Counted from the stretch's first letter, positions 43,453 through 53,186 are shown. The stretch is 64,000 nt of DNA from Dyella_B sp035486915 (GCF_035486915.1 NZ_DATHMR010000100.1:1-64000), one strand, 5' to 3'. Notes: generated from the letters alone by a model not told the origin. Made by a program: numbers and translations.

Positions 43453-43562
43453 AAAGACGTATTGAACCGACGCAGCGAAAGCCTGTCGAAACGGGAGGCC
43501 GGCACAGTCGCCGGCTACACTGAGGTCACCACCTCGTATTGCCTGTTCAAGGAATCGCGCTT

Positions 43563-45392
43563 ATGTGTGGAATCGTCGCTGCTGCTGCTCAACGTGACGT
43601 CGCCCCGCTGCTGATCGTGGGCCTCAAGGCACTGGAATACCGGGGTTACGATTCGGCGGGATTGGCCGTACTGTCCGGCGGTGAAGTCCATCGCGTACGC
43701 GCGAAGGGCAAGGTGCGCGAGATGGAAGCGCTGTACCACGCCAATCCCTTTCCCGGCGGCACCGGCATCGCACACACACGCTGGGCAACGCACGGTGTGC
43801 CGAACGAAGCCAATGCGCATCCACACGTCGCAGGGCGTGTCGCACTCGTGCACAACGGCATCATAGAAAATTATGTGCCGCTGCGCGCTGAGTTGCAGAA
43901 CAGCGGTCACGTTTTCACCTCGGAAACCGACACGGAAGTCATCGCCGCACTGGTTGACCACAACCTCTCCAAGGGCATGAATCTTCGCGACGCGGTGTTG
44001 GCGGCGGTACGCGGTCTGGAAGGTGCTTACGCGATAGCGGTGATCAGTCGCGATGAACCGGGTCGAGTCGTCGGCGCACGACGCGGCGCACCGCTATTGG
44101 TGGGTATTGGTATTGGTGAAAACTTCCTCGGGTCCGATGCGCAGGCGTTGATCCAGGTCACCAACAAGATCATCTATCTTGACGAAGACGATGTCGTGGA
44201 GATCACGCGCGACAGCTTGCAGATCTATACGCTTGACGGAAAGCCGGTCGAGCGCACCATGCACGAGAGCGAACTTTCTGCCGACGCGGTCGAGCGCGGG
44301 GAATACCGCCATTACATGCAGAAAGAAATCTTCGAGCAGCCGCGCGCCGTAGCGAATACGCTGGAAGCACGCATCGGGCCGCACGGCATTTTGCCGAATA
44401 TCTTCGGTGCCGGCGGCGAAGAACTGTTGGCGAAAGTCAAAGGTATTCACATCATCGCGTGTGGCACGAGCTATCACGCCGGCTTAGTCGCCAAGTACTG
44501 GATGGAAGAGTACGCACGTTTGCCCGTCAGTGTTGAGGTCGCAAGCGAATACCGCTATCGCGAAGCCGTTGTGCCGGAGGGCACGCTCTTTATCGCCATT
44601 TCGCAATCGGGCGAAACGGCCGATACGCTCGCGGCGATGCGCGAATCGCGTCGACGCGGTTACGTCGGCACGCTCGCCATCTGCAACGTACCCGAATCGT
44701 CCGTAGTGCGCGAAGCCGATGTGAAGCTGATGACGCGAGCCGGTCCGGAAATTGGCGTTGCGTCGACCAAAGCCTTCACCACGCAGCTAACGGCGCTGGC
44801 GCTCCTGACGCTCCACCTCGCCAAGCAGCAAGGTCTGGACAGCAAGCGTTACACCGATCTGTGCGCCCAACTGCAGCATTTACCGCGCGCGATCGAAGAT
44901 GCGCTGAAGCTCGAGCCTGAAATCGTGGAATTGGCGGGTCGCTTCATTCTCCGCCATCACGCCTTGTTCCTCGGCCGCGGCGCGCACTATCCGGTGGCTT
45001 TGGAAGGCTCGCTCAAGCTCAAGGAAATTTCATATATCCACGCCGAGGCGTACCCGGCCGGTGAGCTCAAGCATGGTCCGCTGGCATTGGTGGATGAAGA
45101 CATGCCAGTCGTCGCAGTAGCGCCGAACGGTCCGCTGTTAGACAAGCTCAAGTCCAACCTGCAGGAAGTCCGTGCGCGCGGCGGCGAACTCATCGTTTTC
45201 GCCGATGCCGCAGCACCTATCGATGGCAATGCCACGCGCGGCAGTGTTCTGCGCATCGATGCAGGCGGCGAGTTCATCGCGCCTGCCGTGTTTACTGTGC
45301 CTTTGCAGCTACTCGCCTATCACGTTGCCGTATTGCGCGGCACAGATGTCGATCAGCCGCGCAACCTGGCGAAATCGGTGACGGTGGAGTAA
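43563..45392 (+). CDS. glmS: Glutamine-fructose-6-phosphate aminotransferase
   Basis: A 609-residue enzyme that makes glucosamine-6-phosphate for peptidoglycan and LPS. The N-terminal glutaminase begins MCGIV so that Cys2 is the nucleophile after Met removal. Two SIS domains bind the sugar phosphate: HIIACGTSYHAGLVAKYW (first) and LFLGRGAHYPVALEGSLK (second), and the C-terminus ends LAKSVTVE as in the family. AAGGA precedes the ATG at 43563, which is fixed by the need for Cys2. glmU, a frequent neighbour, is absent. It converges on an MFS gene with a hairpin at the stops. Confidence 0.97.
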   Translation: MCGIVAAAAQRDVAPLLIVGLKALEYRGYDSAGLAVLSGGEVHRVRAKGKVREMEALYHANPFPGGTGIAHTRWATHGVPNEANAHPHVAGRVALVHNGIIENYVPLRAELQNSGHVFTSETDTEVIAALVDHNLSKGMNLRDAVLAAVRGLEGAYAIAVISRDEPGRVVGARRGAPLLVGIGIGENFLGSDAQALIQVTNKIIYLDEDDVVEITRDSLQIYTLDGKPVERTMHESELSADAVERGEYRHYMQKEIFEQPRAVANTLEARIGPHGILPNIFGAGGEELLAKVKGIHIIACGTSYHAGLVAKYWMEEYARLPVSVEVASEYRYREAVVPEGTLFIAISQSGETADTLAAMRESRRRGYVGTLAICNVPESSVVREADVKLMTRAGPEIGVASTKAFTTQLTALALLTLHLAKQQGLDSKRYTDLCAQLQHLPRAIEDALKLEPEIVELAGRFILRHHALFLGRGAHYPVALEGSLKLKEISYIHAEAYPAGELKHGPLALVDEDMPVVAVAPNGPLLDKLKSNLQEVRARGGELIVFADAAAPIDGNATRGSVLRIDAGGEFIAPAVFTVPLQLLAYHVAVLRGTDVDQPRNLAKSVTVE

Positions 45393-45396
45393 TTCG

Positions 45397-45412
45397 CGCG
45401 AGCTTACTCGCG
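45397..45412. terminator. Hairpin at the glmS/MFS convergent stops
   Basis: CGCGAG (45397-45402), loop CTTA, CTCGCG (45407-45412). The TTA loop triplet (45404-45406) is the MFS stop codon read on the minus strand. Short and without a T tract. Confidence 0.4.
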
Positions 45413-46735
45413 TACCGCCAGCGCCCGATTCACGCGCAACGCGATCAACGTGCACGCAACGCCGGAGAGCAAGTAGACCGTGACGGCCGCCAAGCCGAAA
45501 CGCGTTGACAGGCCGAGTGCAACAAGCGGTGCGAATGCCGCCCCGATCAGCCACGCGAAGTCGGAGGTGAGTGCTGCGCCGGTATAGCGTAAGCGCGTTT
45601 CAAAGTTCGATGTCACGCTACCCGCTGCCTGGCCGTACGACAGGCCAAGCAGAAAGAATCCAACGATAATGAACGTGTCTTGCGCGATTTTGCTGCCGCC
45701 GAGCAGCCACGGTGCGAAAATGCTGAAGACGCCGATCAATGCGGCGCATGTTCCCAGCGTCGTGCGCCGGCCGATGCGGTCGGCGATGACGCCCGAGCTG
45801 ATGATGCCAAGGATACCCACCAGGGCGCCGACGATTTCGACGATCAGCACGGAGTTCACCGATTGCGTCGTGCCCAACACAATCCACGATAGCGGGAAAA
45901 TCGTGACCAGGTGGAAGAGTGCGTAACTGGCCAACGCCGCGAATGCACCGATGAATATGTTGTAACCCTGTGCGCGCAGCATGCTGATGATGCCGATCGG
46001 TTCCAGATCGCGTTCTTCCATCGCGTGCGTGTATTCCTCGGTTACGACCAGGCGCAAGCGCGCAAACAACGCCACGACGTTGATGGCGAAGGCGACGAAG
46101 AACGGATAACGCCAACCCCAGTCGATAAAGTCATCCTGGGAAAGACTGACGTGCAGGAACAGGAACAGCGCGCCTGCAATCAGGAAGCCGATGGGGGCGC
46201 TCAACTGACCGAGCATGGCATACCAGCCGCGCCGCTGCGGCGGTGTGTTGAGTGCAAGTAGCGATGGCAGGCCATCCCACGAGCCACCTAATGCAATGCC
46301 TTGCAGCAATCGGAAAAATGTCAGCAATGCGATAGCCCAGTTGCCGATCACCGTATAGCTTGGCAAAAACGCCATGCCCGCGGTGGCGCTTCCAAGCAGG
46401 AACAAAGCAATCGTGAGCTTGGTGCCGCGGCTCCAGCGCCGCTGTAACGTCATGAAGATGGTCGTGCCGATCGGACGCGCGACAAACGCAAGCGAGAAGA
46501 TCACGAACGACCAGAGAATGCCATTGAGCAGGCTTTCAAACGGAAAAAAGACCGAAGGAAAAACCAACACGCAGGCGATGCCGAATACAAAGAAGTCGAA
46601 GTATTCGGACGTGCGTCCGATCACGACACCAATGGCGATTTCGCCTGGCGCGACTTTCGCGTGAACCTGCAGACGGCCGATATCGGCGGGCGAACTGCCT
46701 GATGGATCGCCATGTTCCTGAAACGTACTTGACAT
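45404..46735 (-). CDS. MFS transporter, metabolite:H+ symporter type
   Basis: A 443-residue, 12-segment transporter. Early residues AIGVVIGRTSEYFDFFVFGIA and the loop RPIGTTIFMTLQRRWSRGTKL match the metabolite:proton symporter (KgtP/ProP/ShiA) subfamily, although the usual GxxxDxxGRR loop is degraded to MTLQRRWSRG. The second-half motif SSGVIADRIGRRTTLG is intact. Substrate unknown; such proteins take up organic acids or shikimate. I use the ATG at 46735. Its upstream region faces the cyo operon promoter region. Confidence 0.88.
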   Translation of the reverse strand: MSSTFQEHGDPSGSSPADIGRLQVHAKVAPGEIAIGVVIGRTSEYFDFFVFGIACVLVFPSVFFPFESLLNGILWSFVIFSLAFVARPIGTTIFMTLQRRWSRGTKLTIALFLLGSATAGMAFLPSYTVIGNWAIALLTFFRLLQGIALGGSWDGLPSLLALNTPPQRRGWYAMLGQLSAPIGFLIAGALFLFLHVSLSQDDFIDWGWRYPFFVAFAINVVALFARLRLVVTEEYTHAMEERDLEPIGIISMLRAQGYNIFIGAFAALASYALFHLVTIFPLSWIVLGTTQSVNSVLIVEIVGALVGILGIISSGVIADRIGRRTTLGTCAALIGVFSIFAPWLLGGSKIAQDTFIIVGFFLLGLSYGQAAGSVTSNFETRLRYTGAALTSDFAWLIGAAFAPLVALGLSTRFGLAAVTVYLLSGVACTLIALRVNRALAVRE

Positions 46736-47092
46736 CGTCGTTACTCGGATATGGGGAGGATTGGCACCTACAGCATGGCACCGTCTTAGCGCCAAGGCTA
46801 GGGATGGTTGTTGAATTTCTTGCGGAGTGTACGAGACCGAGAGGGTTCGTCGCTGTCATCCCCAATGGGGTGGTGACGTGGCCGGGCGCGGTCAGTAGTC
46901 TTTCTAACATCACATTGTCACCACGTTTCAATTCGGTAGTCTGGTTTGCACGATTCCCGGGCATTTGCCGCGCAGCGTTTGTACAAACTTGTGCAGAATT
47001 GAACAAAACGTTCATACCATTTGCTTGTGACCCGCCTATCGGCGTACCTTTTCAGCGCAGTACCCCTTTCCCTTTTAATTTAGTCGCCGGTT
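46736..47092. promoter_or_regulatory. Divergent regulatory region upstream of the cyo operon
   Basis: These 357 bases separate the MFS gene from cyoA. At 46977-46988 there is a perfect 12-bp palindrome GTTTGTACAAAC, followed by an AT-richer stretch with GTTCATACC that could hold the promoter. No FNR/ANR-like TTGAT-N4-ATCAA box is visible. No gene seems to be encoded. Confidence 0.4.
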
Positions 47093-48055
47093 ATGTCCAT
47101 GAAGGCTCTCCGAAGACTGCTGTTGCCTTTCGTTGCCCTGCTATCGGGGTGCCATAGCGTACTCATGTCGCCATCGGGCGATCTGGCGGTACAGCAGCGC
47201 GACCTCATCATCGATGCCTTGATTCTCATGCTGCTGATCGTGGTGCCGGTGATCATCATGGCGCTGGCGTTCGCATGGCATTACCGCTCGTCGAACAAGA
47301 AGGCCGAATACGAGCCCGACTGGGATCACTCCACGATGCTGGAGCTGCTGATCTGGTCGGCACCGCTGCTCATCATCATTGCGCTCGGTGCGCTGACTTG
47401 GGTCAGCGCGCATAAGCTCGATCCCTTCCGGCCGCTGGACCGCATCGCCGAGGGCAAACCCGTGCCCGCGAACGTGAAGCCCCTTACCGTCGATGTGGTC
47501 GCACTCGACTGGAAGTGGCTGTTTATCTACCCCGAACAAGGCATCGCCACGGTGAATGAGGTGGCGGCACCGGTCGATCGGCCCATCCAATTCAAGATAA
47601 CTGCTACGTCAGTGATGAACTCGTTCTTTATCCCGGCGCTGGCGGGTCAGATCTACGCCATGCCCGGCATGGAGACCCAACTGCAGGCCGTCATCAACAA
47701 GCCGGGCGACTACGAGGGCTTCTCCGCCAACTTCAGTGGCGATGGTTTCTCGCATATGCGCTTTACCTTCCACGGCATGAGCGACAGCGACTTCGCGCAG
47801 TGGGTGCAGCAGGCGAAATCGAACGGCAGTGCGCTGAGTCGTGAAGCTTATGTGAAGCTCGAGGCGCCAAGCGAAAACGCTCCAGTGAGTTACTACGCCT
47901 CCGTCGCGCCGGGTCTGTATCAGGACATCCTCACGCACTGCGTGCACAACGACGAGACGTGTACGCGAAACATGAAGCCATCATCGGAAAGCGGTGCGAT
48001 GAATGCCCGCAAAGACTCGGATGGTATGGCCGATATGACCGCTTCTCACCCCTAA
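47093..48055 (+). CDS. cyoA: Quinol oxidase subunit II
   Basis: A 320-residue lipoprotein-type subunit II with lipobox LLSGC (Cys about 20), two membrane helices (about 45-65 and 85-105), and a periplasmic cupredoxin domain (WKWLFIYPEQGIATVN, SFFIPALAGQIYAMPGM). The CuA ligands of cytochrome c oxidase are absent, so it takes electrons from ubiquinol. The final 45 residues (TRNMKPSSESGAMN...) are an acidic, Met-rich tail. It is the first gene of cyoABCD-surf1. Confidence 0.95.
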   Translation: MSMKALRRLLLPFVALLSGCHSVLMSPSGDLAVQQRDLIIDALILMLLIVVPVIIMALAFAWHYRSSNKKAEYEPDWDHSTMLELLIWSAPLLIIIALGALTWVSAHKLDPFRPLDRIAEGKPVPANVKPLTVDVVALDWKWLFIYPEQGIATVNEVAAPVDRPIQFKITATSVMNSFFIPALAGQIYAMPGMETQLQAVINKPGDYEGFSANFSGDGFSHMRFTFHGMSDSDFAQWVQQAKSNGSALSREAYVKLEAPSENAPVSYYASVAPGLYQDILTHCVHNDETCTRNMKPSSESGAMNARKDSDGMADMTASHP

Positions 48056-48077
48056 TTGCGAATACGGAACGGTGCTC

Positions 48078-50084
48078 ATGATGTCTAACCATCCCGATCT
48101 CGCCAAACTGATCTTCGGTCGATTGACGATCGATCAGCTGCCGCTCAATGAGCCGATTGTGGTGGGAACGTTTGCGGTGGTGGCGCTGGGGGCGATTGCG
48201 CTGCTCGGCGCGATCACGTATTTCCGTCTGTGGGGTTATCTCTGGCACGAATGGTTTACCAGCATCGATCACAAGAAAATCGGTGTGATGTACATCGTGC
48301 TGGGCCTGGTGATGCTGCTGCGTGGCTTCTCCGACGCAGTGATGATGCGTGCACAGCAGGCGATAGCCTTCGGTCACAACGTTGGGTATCTACCGCCGGA
48401 TCATTACGACCAGATTTTCACTGCGCACGGCGTGATCATGATTTTCTTTGTCGCTATGCCGCTGGTGACGGGCGTGATGAATTTCGTGATGCCTCTGCAG
48501 ATCGGTGCGCGCGACGTTGCGTTTCCGTTCCTCAATAACTTCAGTTTCTGGATGACGGTCTCCGGCGCCGTGCTGGTGATGATCTCGCTGTTCGTCGGCG
48601 AATTTGCGCGTACGGGCTGGCTGGCGTATCCGCCGCTCTCCGATATCGTTTCAAGCCCGGACGCTGGTGTGGATTACTTCATCTGGTCGTTGCAGATCGC
48701 GGGTGTGGGAACATTGTTATCGGGCGTGAATCTGCTCACGACCATCATCAAAATGCGCGCACCGGGCATGACGTTGATGCGCATGCCGATCTTCACGTGG
48801 ACCGCGATGTGCACGAACATCCTGATCGTGGCGGCGTTCCCGGTGCTCACCGCGGTGCTGGCGATGCTCGCGCTCGATCGCTACGCGGGCACGAATTTCT
48901 TCGACACGATTCTTGGCGGCAACGCCATGATGTACGTGAATCTGATCTGGATCTGGGGGCACCCCGAGGTGTACATCCTGATCCTTCCGGCGTTCGGCAT
49001 TTTCTCTGAAGTCACCGCGACCTTCTGCCACAAGCGTTTGTTCGGTTACGCATCGATGGTGTACGCCACCGTGGTGATCACGGTGCTCGCGTATCTGGTC
49101 TGGTTGCATCACTTCTTTACAATGGGATCGGGGGCAAGCGTCAATTCGTTCTTCGGCATCACAACGATGATCATTTCGATTCCGACGGGCGCGAAGATCT
49201 TCAACTGGTTGTTCACGATGTATCGCGGGCGCATCGAATTCGAGGTGCCGATGCTGTGGACGGTGGGATTCATTGTCACCTTCGCCATTGGCGGCATGAC
49301 CGGTGTGTTACTTGCCGTGCCGCCTGCAGACTTCTCGCTGCATAACAGCCTTTTCCTCGTCGCGCACTTCCACAACGTCATCATCGGCGGCGTGCTGTTT
49401 GGCTTGTTCGCGGGCATTAATTACTGGTTTCCGAAAGCCTTCGGTTTCCGCCTGGATCCGTTCTGGGGCAAATGTTCGTTCTGGTTCTGGCTGATCGGTT
49501 TCTACTTTGCCTTCATGCCGCTGTACGTGCTGGGCCTGATGGGTGTCACGCGCAGACTCAGTCACTTCGACGATCCGTCGTTGCAGATCTGGTTTGAGAT
49601 CGCGGCGTTTGGCGCGTTTCTGATCCTTCTCGGCATCTTCAGCATGTTGATCCAGTTCGCCGTTAGCTTCATGCGTCGTGAGCAGTTGCGCGATGTCACG
49701 GGCGATCCTTGGGGCGGGCGTACGCTGGAGTGGTCCACGTCTTCGCCGCCACCGAAATACAACTTCGCCTTCACACCGCAGATTCATGACAATGACGCGT
49801 GGTGGCAGATGAAGCAGCATCACTATCAGCGGCCGCTGCAAGGCTTCACGCCTATCCACATGCCCAAGAACACCGGCGCCGGGATCATTCTCGCAGGCCT
49901 CGCGACGGTGTTTGGTTTCGCGATGATCTGGTACATGTGGCCATTGGCGATCATTTCGTTTGTCGCGTTGTTGGCGACGGGCATCGGGCACACGTTCAAC
50001 TATCACCGCGATTACTACATTCCAGCCGAGGAAGTAGCACGCGTCGAAGCATCACGCACGGAGCTTCTGGCCAGCCATGTCTGA
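48078..50084 (+). CDS. cyoB: Quinol oxidase subunit I, haem-copper oxidase
   Basis: A 668-residue core subunit. Haem and copper ligands are in FTAHGVIMIF (low-spin haem His), WGHPEVYILILP (CuB His cross-linked to Tyr), HHFF (two CuB His) and VAHFHNVIIGG (high- and low-spin haem His). The quinone site residues Arg and Asp of LLRGFSDAVMMR and His of LPPDHYDQIF match cytochrome bo3. It reduces oxygen and pumps protons. Start at ATG 48078 or 48081, with GGAA upstream; it overlaps cyoC by eight bases. Confidence 0.97.
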   Translation: MMSNHPDLAKLIFGRLTIDQLPLNEPIVVGTFAVVALGAIALLGAITYFRLWGYLWHEWFTSIDHKKIGVMYIVLGLVMLLRGFSDAVMMRAQQAIAFGHNVGYLPPDHYDQIFTAHGVIMIFFVAMPLVTGVMNFVMPLQIGARDVAFPFLNNFSFWMTVSGAVLVMISLFVGEFARTGWLAYPPLSDIVSSPDAGVDYFIWSLQIAGVGTLLSGVNLLTTIIKMRAPGMTLMRMPIFTWTAMCTNILIVAAFPVLTAVLAMLALDRYAGTNFFDTILGGNAMMYVNLIWIWGHPEVYILILPAFGIFSEVTATFCHKRLFGYASMVYATVVITVLAYLVWLHHFFTMGSGASVNSFFGITTMIISIPTGAKIFNWLFTMYRGRIEFEVPMLWTVGFIVTFAIGGMTGVLLAVPPADFSLHNSLFLVAHFHNVIIGGVLFGLFAGINYWFPKAFGFRLDPFWGKCSFWFWLIGFYFAFMPLYVLGLMGVTRRLSHFDDPSLQIWFEIAAFGAFLILLGIFSMLIQFAVSFMRREQLRDVTGDPWGGRTLEWSTSSPPPKYNFAFTPQIHDNDAWWQMKQHHYQRPLQGFTPIHMPKNTGAGIILAGLATVFGFAMIWYMWPLAIISFVALLATGIGHTFNYHRDYYIPAEEVARVEASRTELLASHV

Positions 50085-50715
50085 TACATCGACCACCATG
50101 ACTGCAGGTAACGGCGCGTCGCAGGCGCTGAGTTTCCACGCGACCACTGAGTATCACGCGCCCAACGGCACGCTGCTCGGGTTCTGGATCTACCTGATGA
50201 GCGACTGCCTCATCTTTGCCTGCCTGTTTGCCACGTTCGGCGTGCTGGGGCGCGAATATGCCGGGGGGCCGACGGCAGCCCAGGTGCTGGAGTTACCGAT
50301 AGTCGCGATCAATACCGCGTTGCTGCTGTTCTCCTCGATCACCTACGGTTTCGCCGTACTGGAGATGAGGGCGAATCGGCAAGGCTTGATGATGATGTGG
50401 CTTGCCATCACCGGTCTGCTCGGTGCCGGCTTTATCGGGCTGGAGCTGACGGAGTTTGCGCACCTCATCTCGATCGGTGCCGGTCCACAACGCAGCGCCT
50501 TCCTTTCCTCGTTCTTTACCCTGGTGGGCACGCACGGCTTGCACGTGACGTGCGGTCTGATCTGGCTGGTGACGCTGATGGTGCAGGTGGGCAAGAAAGG
50601 CCTTATTCCCGCGAACAAACGCCGATTGATGTGCCTTTCCATGTTCTGGCACTTCCTGGATCTGATCTGGGTGGGCGTTTTCAGCTTTGTCTATCTGATG
50701 GGAGTGTTGCCATGA
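50077..50715 (+). CDS. cyoC: Quinol oxidase subunit III
   Basis: A 212-residue, five-helix subunit. LLGFWIYLMSDCLIFACLFATF at the first helix and GTHGLHVTCGLIWL near residues 150-165 are the subunit III signatures. It supports stable proton pumping by subunit I. Its ATG lies inside the end of cyoB (eight-base overlap) and its stop overlaps cyoD by four bases, so the operon is tightly coupled. Confidence 0.96.
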   Translation: MSDTSTTMTAGNGASQALSFHATTEYHAPNGTLLGFWIYLMSDCLIFACLFATFGVLGREYAGGPTAAQVLELPIVAINTALLLFSSITYGFAVLEMRANRQGLMMMWLAITGLLGAGFIGLELTEFAHLISIGAGPQRSAFLSSFFTLVGTHGLHVTCGLIWLVTLMVQVGKKGLIPANKRRLMCLSMFWHFLDLIWVGVFSFVYLMGVLP

Positions 50716-51113
50716 GTGCGCACATCGACTCGCCGCACGACCATCATGACGAACACGACCCCGAACACGATGGCGTGGAAGCGATTCATGTCACGCTGAA
50801 AGGCTACATGACGGGTTTTGGGCTGGCGGCGATTCTCACCTTCATTCCGTTCTTTCTGGTGATGAGCGGTGCGTTTGCAAAATCGGGCCCGGCCGATGCA
50901 CTGATCCTCCTGCTCGCAGGCATTCAGATCGTGGTGCACATGATCTACTTCCTGCATATGAGCACGAAGTCCGAGGGCGGTTGGAATATGCTGGCGTTCG
51001 TGTTCACGGTGGTGCTGGTGGTCATCACGTTGAGCGGTTCGATCTGGATCATGTATCACCTCAACGACAACATGATGCCCTGGACCATGCAGAACGCACG
51101 AAACGAGCCGTGA
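50712..51113 (+). CDS. cyoD: Quinol oxidase subunit IV
   Basis: A 133-residue protein with a His/Asp/Glu-rich N-terminus (DHHDEHDPEHDG) that could bind metal, followed by three membrane helices (about 32-55, 62-82 and 95-120) as in CyoD. VTLKGYMTGFGLAAILTFIPF is typical of the family. The ATG overlaps the cyoC stop (ATGA). The His-rich extension before the first helix is longer than in the E. coli protein (109 residues). The haem O synthase gene cyoE, next in E. coli, is absent here. Confidence 0.93.
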   Translation: MSAHIDSPHDHHDEHDPEHDGVEAIHVTLKGYMTGFGLAAILTFIPFFLVMSGAFAKSGPADALILLLAGIQIVVHMIYFLHMSTKSEGGWNMLAFVFTVVLVVITLSGSIWIMYHLNDNMMPWTMQNARNEP

Positions 51114-51182
51114 CGGAAAGCATCAAGGCGCATTGAAATCGCCGGCAGGGACATCGCATGCAGCTCATGCGATCATCGCCGT

Positions 51183-51962
51183 ATGCCACAACAAACTGCT
51201 CCCGTCGAAGACGCCGTGCGCGGCCCGCGTGGTCCGCTTGGGTTGACTCTGCTTGCCGTGTTCGGCGTAGCGCTTTTCACTGTTTTTATTTTGCTTGGCA
51301 ATTGGCAGGTCAGACGACTAGCGTGGAAGCGCGACCTGATCGCCCACGTGAACGAGCGCGTACATGCGCCACCCGTTGCTGCGCCCGGTCCGAATCAATG
51401 GGCGAGCGTGAATGCCGAAGACGACGAATACAAACGCGTTAGCCTCTCAGGCGCACTGCTGAACGATCGTCAGACGCTGGTGTGGGCGGCCACCGATGAA
51501 GGCAGCGGTTTCTGGGTCGTCACGCCGCTGCGCATGGCCGATGGCTCTATCGTTTTGATCAATCGTGGCTTCGCCCCGGCCGATTGGTGCGGCCGCGATG
51601 GACATTGCGCAGCGGGGCCAAACGGTGAGGTGACGATTACCGGTTTGCTGCGCATGAGCGAGCCGTCTGCGTTCATGCGTCACAACGACCCGGCGAAAAA
51701 CAGCTGGTACACGCGCGATGTGCCCACCATTGCCGCAGCGCGCGGATTGAAAGATGTTGCACCGTATTTCGTCGACGCCGACGCGACGTCGCATGATGCG
51801 GACCATCCATCATGGCCCGAAGGGGGCCTGACGGTCATCAACTTCCCGAACAACCATCTTAGCTATCTGATCACTTGGTACCTGCTGGCGCTGATGGTGC
51901 TGGCGGGAAGCTTCTACGTGGGTTACGGCGAATACCGGCTTCGCCACCCCAAAACCCCGTAA
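51183..51962 (+). CDS. SURF1-family oxidase assembly protein
   Basis: A 259-residue protein with two membrane helices (about 20-42 and 228-248) bounding a periplasmic domain. GNWQVRRLAWKRDLI, VLINRGFAP and NFPNNHLSYLITWYLLA are SURF1 hallmarks. SURF1 helps load haem into terminal oxidases; its location directly after cyoABCD suggests service to the quinol oxidase, as reported for the Surf1q type of Paracoccus. Extra Cys at the pair DWCGRDGHC may form a disulfide. It starts 70 bases after cyoD. Confidence 0.92.
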   Translation: MPQQTAPVEDAVRGPRGPLGLTLLAVFGVALFTVFILLGNWQVRRLAWKRDLIAHVNERVHAPPVAAPGPNQWASVNAEDDEYKRVSLSGALLNDRQTLVWAATDEGSGFWVVTPLRMADGSIVLINRGFAPADWCGRDGHCAAGPNGEVTITGLLRMSEPSAFMRHNDPAKNSWYTRDVPTIAAARGLKDVAPYFVDADATSHDADHPSWPEGGLTVINFPNNHLSYLITWYLLALMVLAGSFYVGYGEYRLRHPKTP

Positions 51963-51975
51963 TTTCAGGGTTTTT
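51951..51975 (+). terminator. Weak terminator after SURF1 gene
   Basis: AAAACCC (51951-51957) can pair with GGGTTTT (51968-51974), ending in a T run. The loop is ten bases and the stem is A/T-heavy, overlapping the SURF1 stop codon. Confidence 0.45.
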
Positions 51976-52037
51976 CGCGCGTTTCAAAATCGGCGGCCTG
52001 AAACGTCTTAGGAGGACTGCAACGGTTTCCTGAGACG

Positions 52038-53186
52038 ATGGCCTTGAACGAGCAAAACCAACTACCTGCCGGTGTTCTGGGTGTCGGCATCGAAGCGTTT
52101 CTTCCCCCTGGCGTTTCCGCGCCAGAATGGCGCAACGGTAGTCAGACAAAGCTTATCGTCGAGGAATATTGTGCCGCCATGGCGTCTGCCACGGATCGGG
52201 CGCATTCGGGCACGTTCGTGAACCTGCTGCACTCGATGCGCCATCGCAAGGACTGGAGCGGTGCCTGGTACAAGCGTGCGGTGACAGGCTTGAAGTATGT
52301 CGTGCGCATGGCGTGCATGCCGTTTCGTCACGCACGGTTTCTTGCCTTTATCCAGACAAACGCGTCGATGCGCGCTTACCGTCGCCGCGATCCGCGTTTG
52401 CTGGAGCGTCACATGCACCGCTACGTGAACGTGCATTGGCATCGCCGCGAGCGCATCGACAGCATCACACGGCACTATCGTTTCACCTTGGCGCAGTTTC
52501 CGCGCGAGTTGTTCGAGGCGATTTATGCCAAAGGCCACGCAAGTTTAGGAATGTTGGTCGCCAAGGACGGCTCCTTATTGGGTTTATGCCTGCGGCCGCC
52601 GATCTTCAAGGGCTGCGAGGGCGAACTTTGTCTGCAGCTCGACGACGTTCATGGTCATCCGCTCTATCGGATCGTGTTCTCGATCGTGGGCGAGCGGCCG
52701 CGTATCGTCATTGGATGCTTGCAGGGCCCTAGTGGCGAGCATGCAAAAGACGTTGTGCGCACACTGACGCGTAATCTGCACGGTATGCGTCCGAAGCAGT
52801 TGATGCTGTCGTTGGTGTATGCCCTGGCGCGTCATTACGGCATCAAGGAGATCGACGCGATCAGCAACGATGCACATCCTCTGCGTCGCGCCGGCCGCCC
52901 GCTCCGTGCCGATTACGATGCGTTCTGGGAAGAACAGCATGGACGCGTGATGTACGGTGGCTGGTATGCGCTGCCGCGCTCCATGCCGCACAAATCGGAG
53001 GCCGAGGTGCCCAGTAACCATCGTTCCGCTTTCCGCCGCCGCGAGGCGCTTCGTCTACAGGCCGAAAACCTGGTGACGCAGGCCCTGCGGCAACCCGTGC
53101 CAAGGGCCATCACCCGGCTCAAGGAGCAGCCTGCGGCAAACCAATCGCTACATAACTTCCTTCCGGAATCATCTTGGGTAAGCTGA
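52038..53186 (+). CDS. VirK/YbjX (DUF535) family protein
   Basis: A 382-residue protein with the DUF535 C-terminal half: YALARHYGIKEIDAISNDAH, then DYDAFWEEQHGRVMYGGWYALP. The middle has LLGLCLRPPIFKGCEGELCL and IVGCLQGP-like IVIGCLQGPSGEHAK. VirK/YbjX proteins affect envelope integrity and antimicrobial-peptide resistance in enterics; biochemical activity is unknown. The N-terminal 60 residues are not typical. It precedes the sigma factor gene by about 20 bases and may share an mRNA. Confidence 0.88.
   Translation: MALNEQNQLPAGVLGVGIEAFLPPGVSAPEWRNGSQTKLIVEEYCAAMASATDRAHSGTFVNLLHSMRHRKDWSGAWYKRAVTGLKYVVRMACMPFRHARFLAFIQTNASMRAYRRRDPRLLERHMHRYVNVHWHRRERIDSITRHYRFTLAQFPRELFEAIYAKGHASLGMLVAKDGSLLGLCLRPPIFKGCEGELCLQLDDVHGHPLYRIVFSIVGERPRIVIGCLQGPSGEHAKDVVRTLTRNLHGMRPKQLMLSLVYALARHYGIKEIDAISNDAHPLRRAGRPLRADYDAFWEEQHGRVMYGGWYALPRSMPHKSEAEVPSNHRSAFRRREALRLQAENLVTQALRQPVPRAITRLKEQPAANQSLHNFLPESSWVS

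Noticed and set aside
43414..43490. CTGATGAG...GAAA resembling a hammerhead ribozyme core before glmS
   Set aside because: The segment between the two motifs cannot form stem II and no cleavage-site stem is present; the match is to short, common words. The glmS ribozyme proper is also not present.
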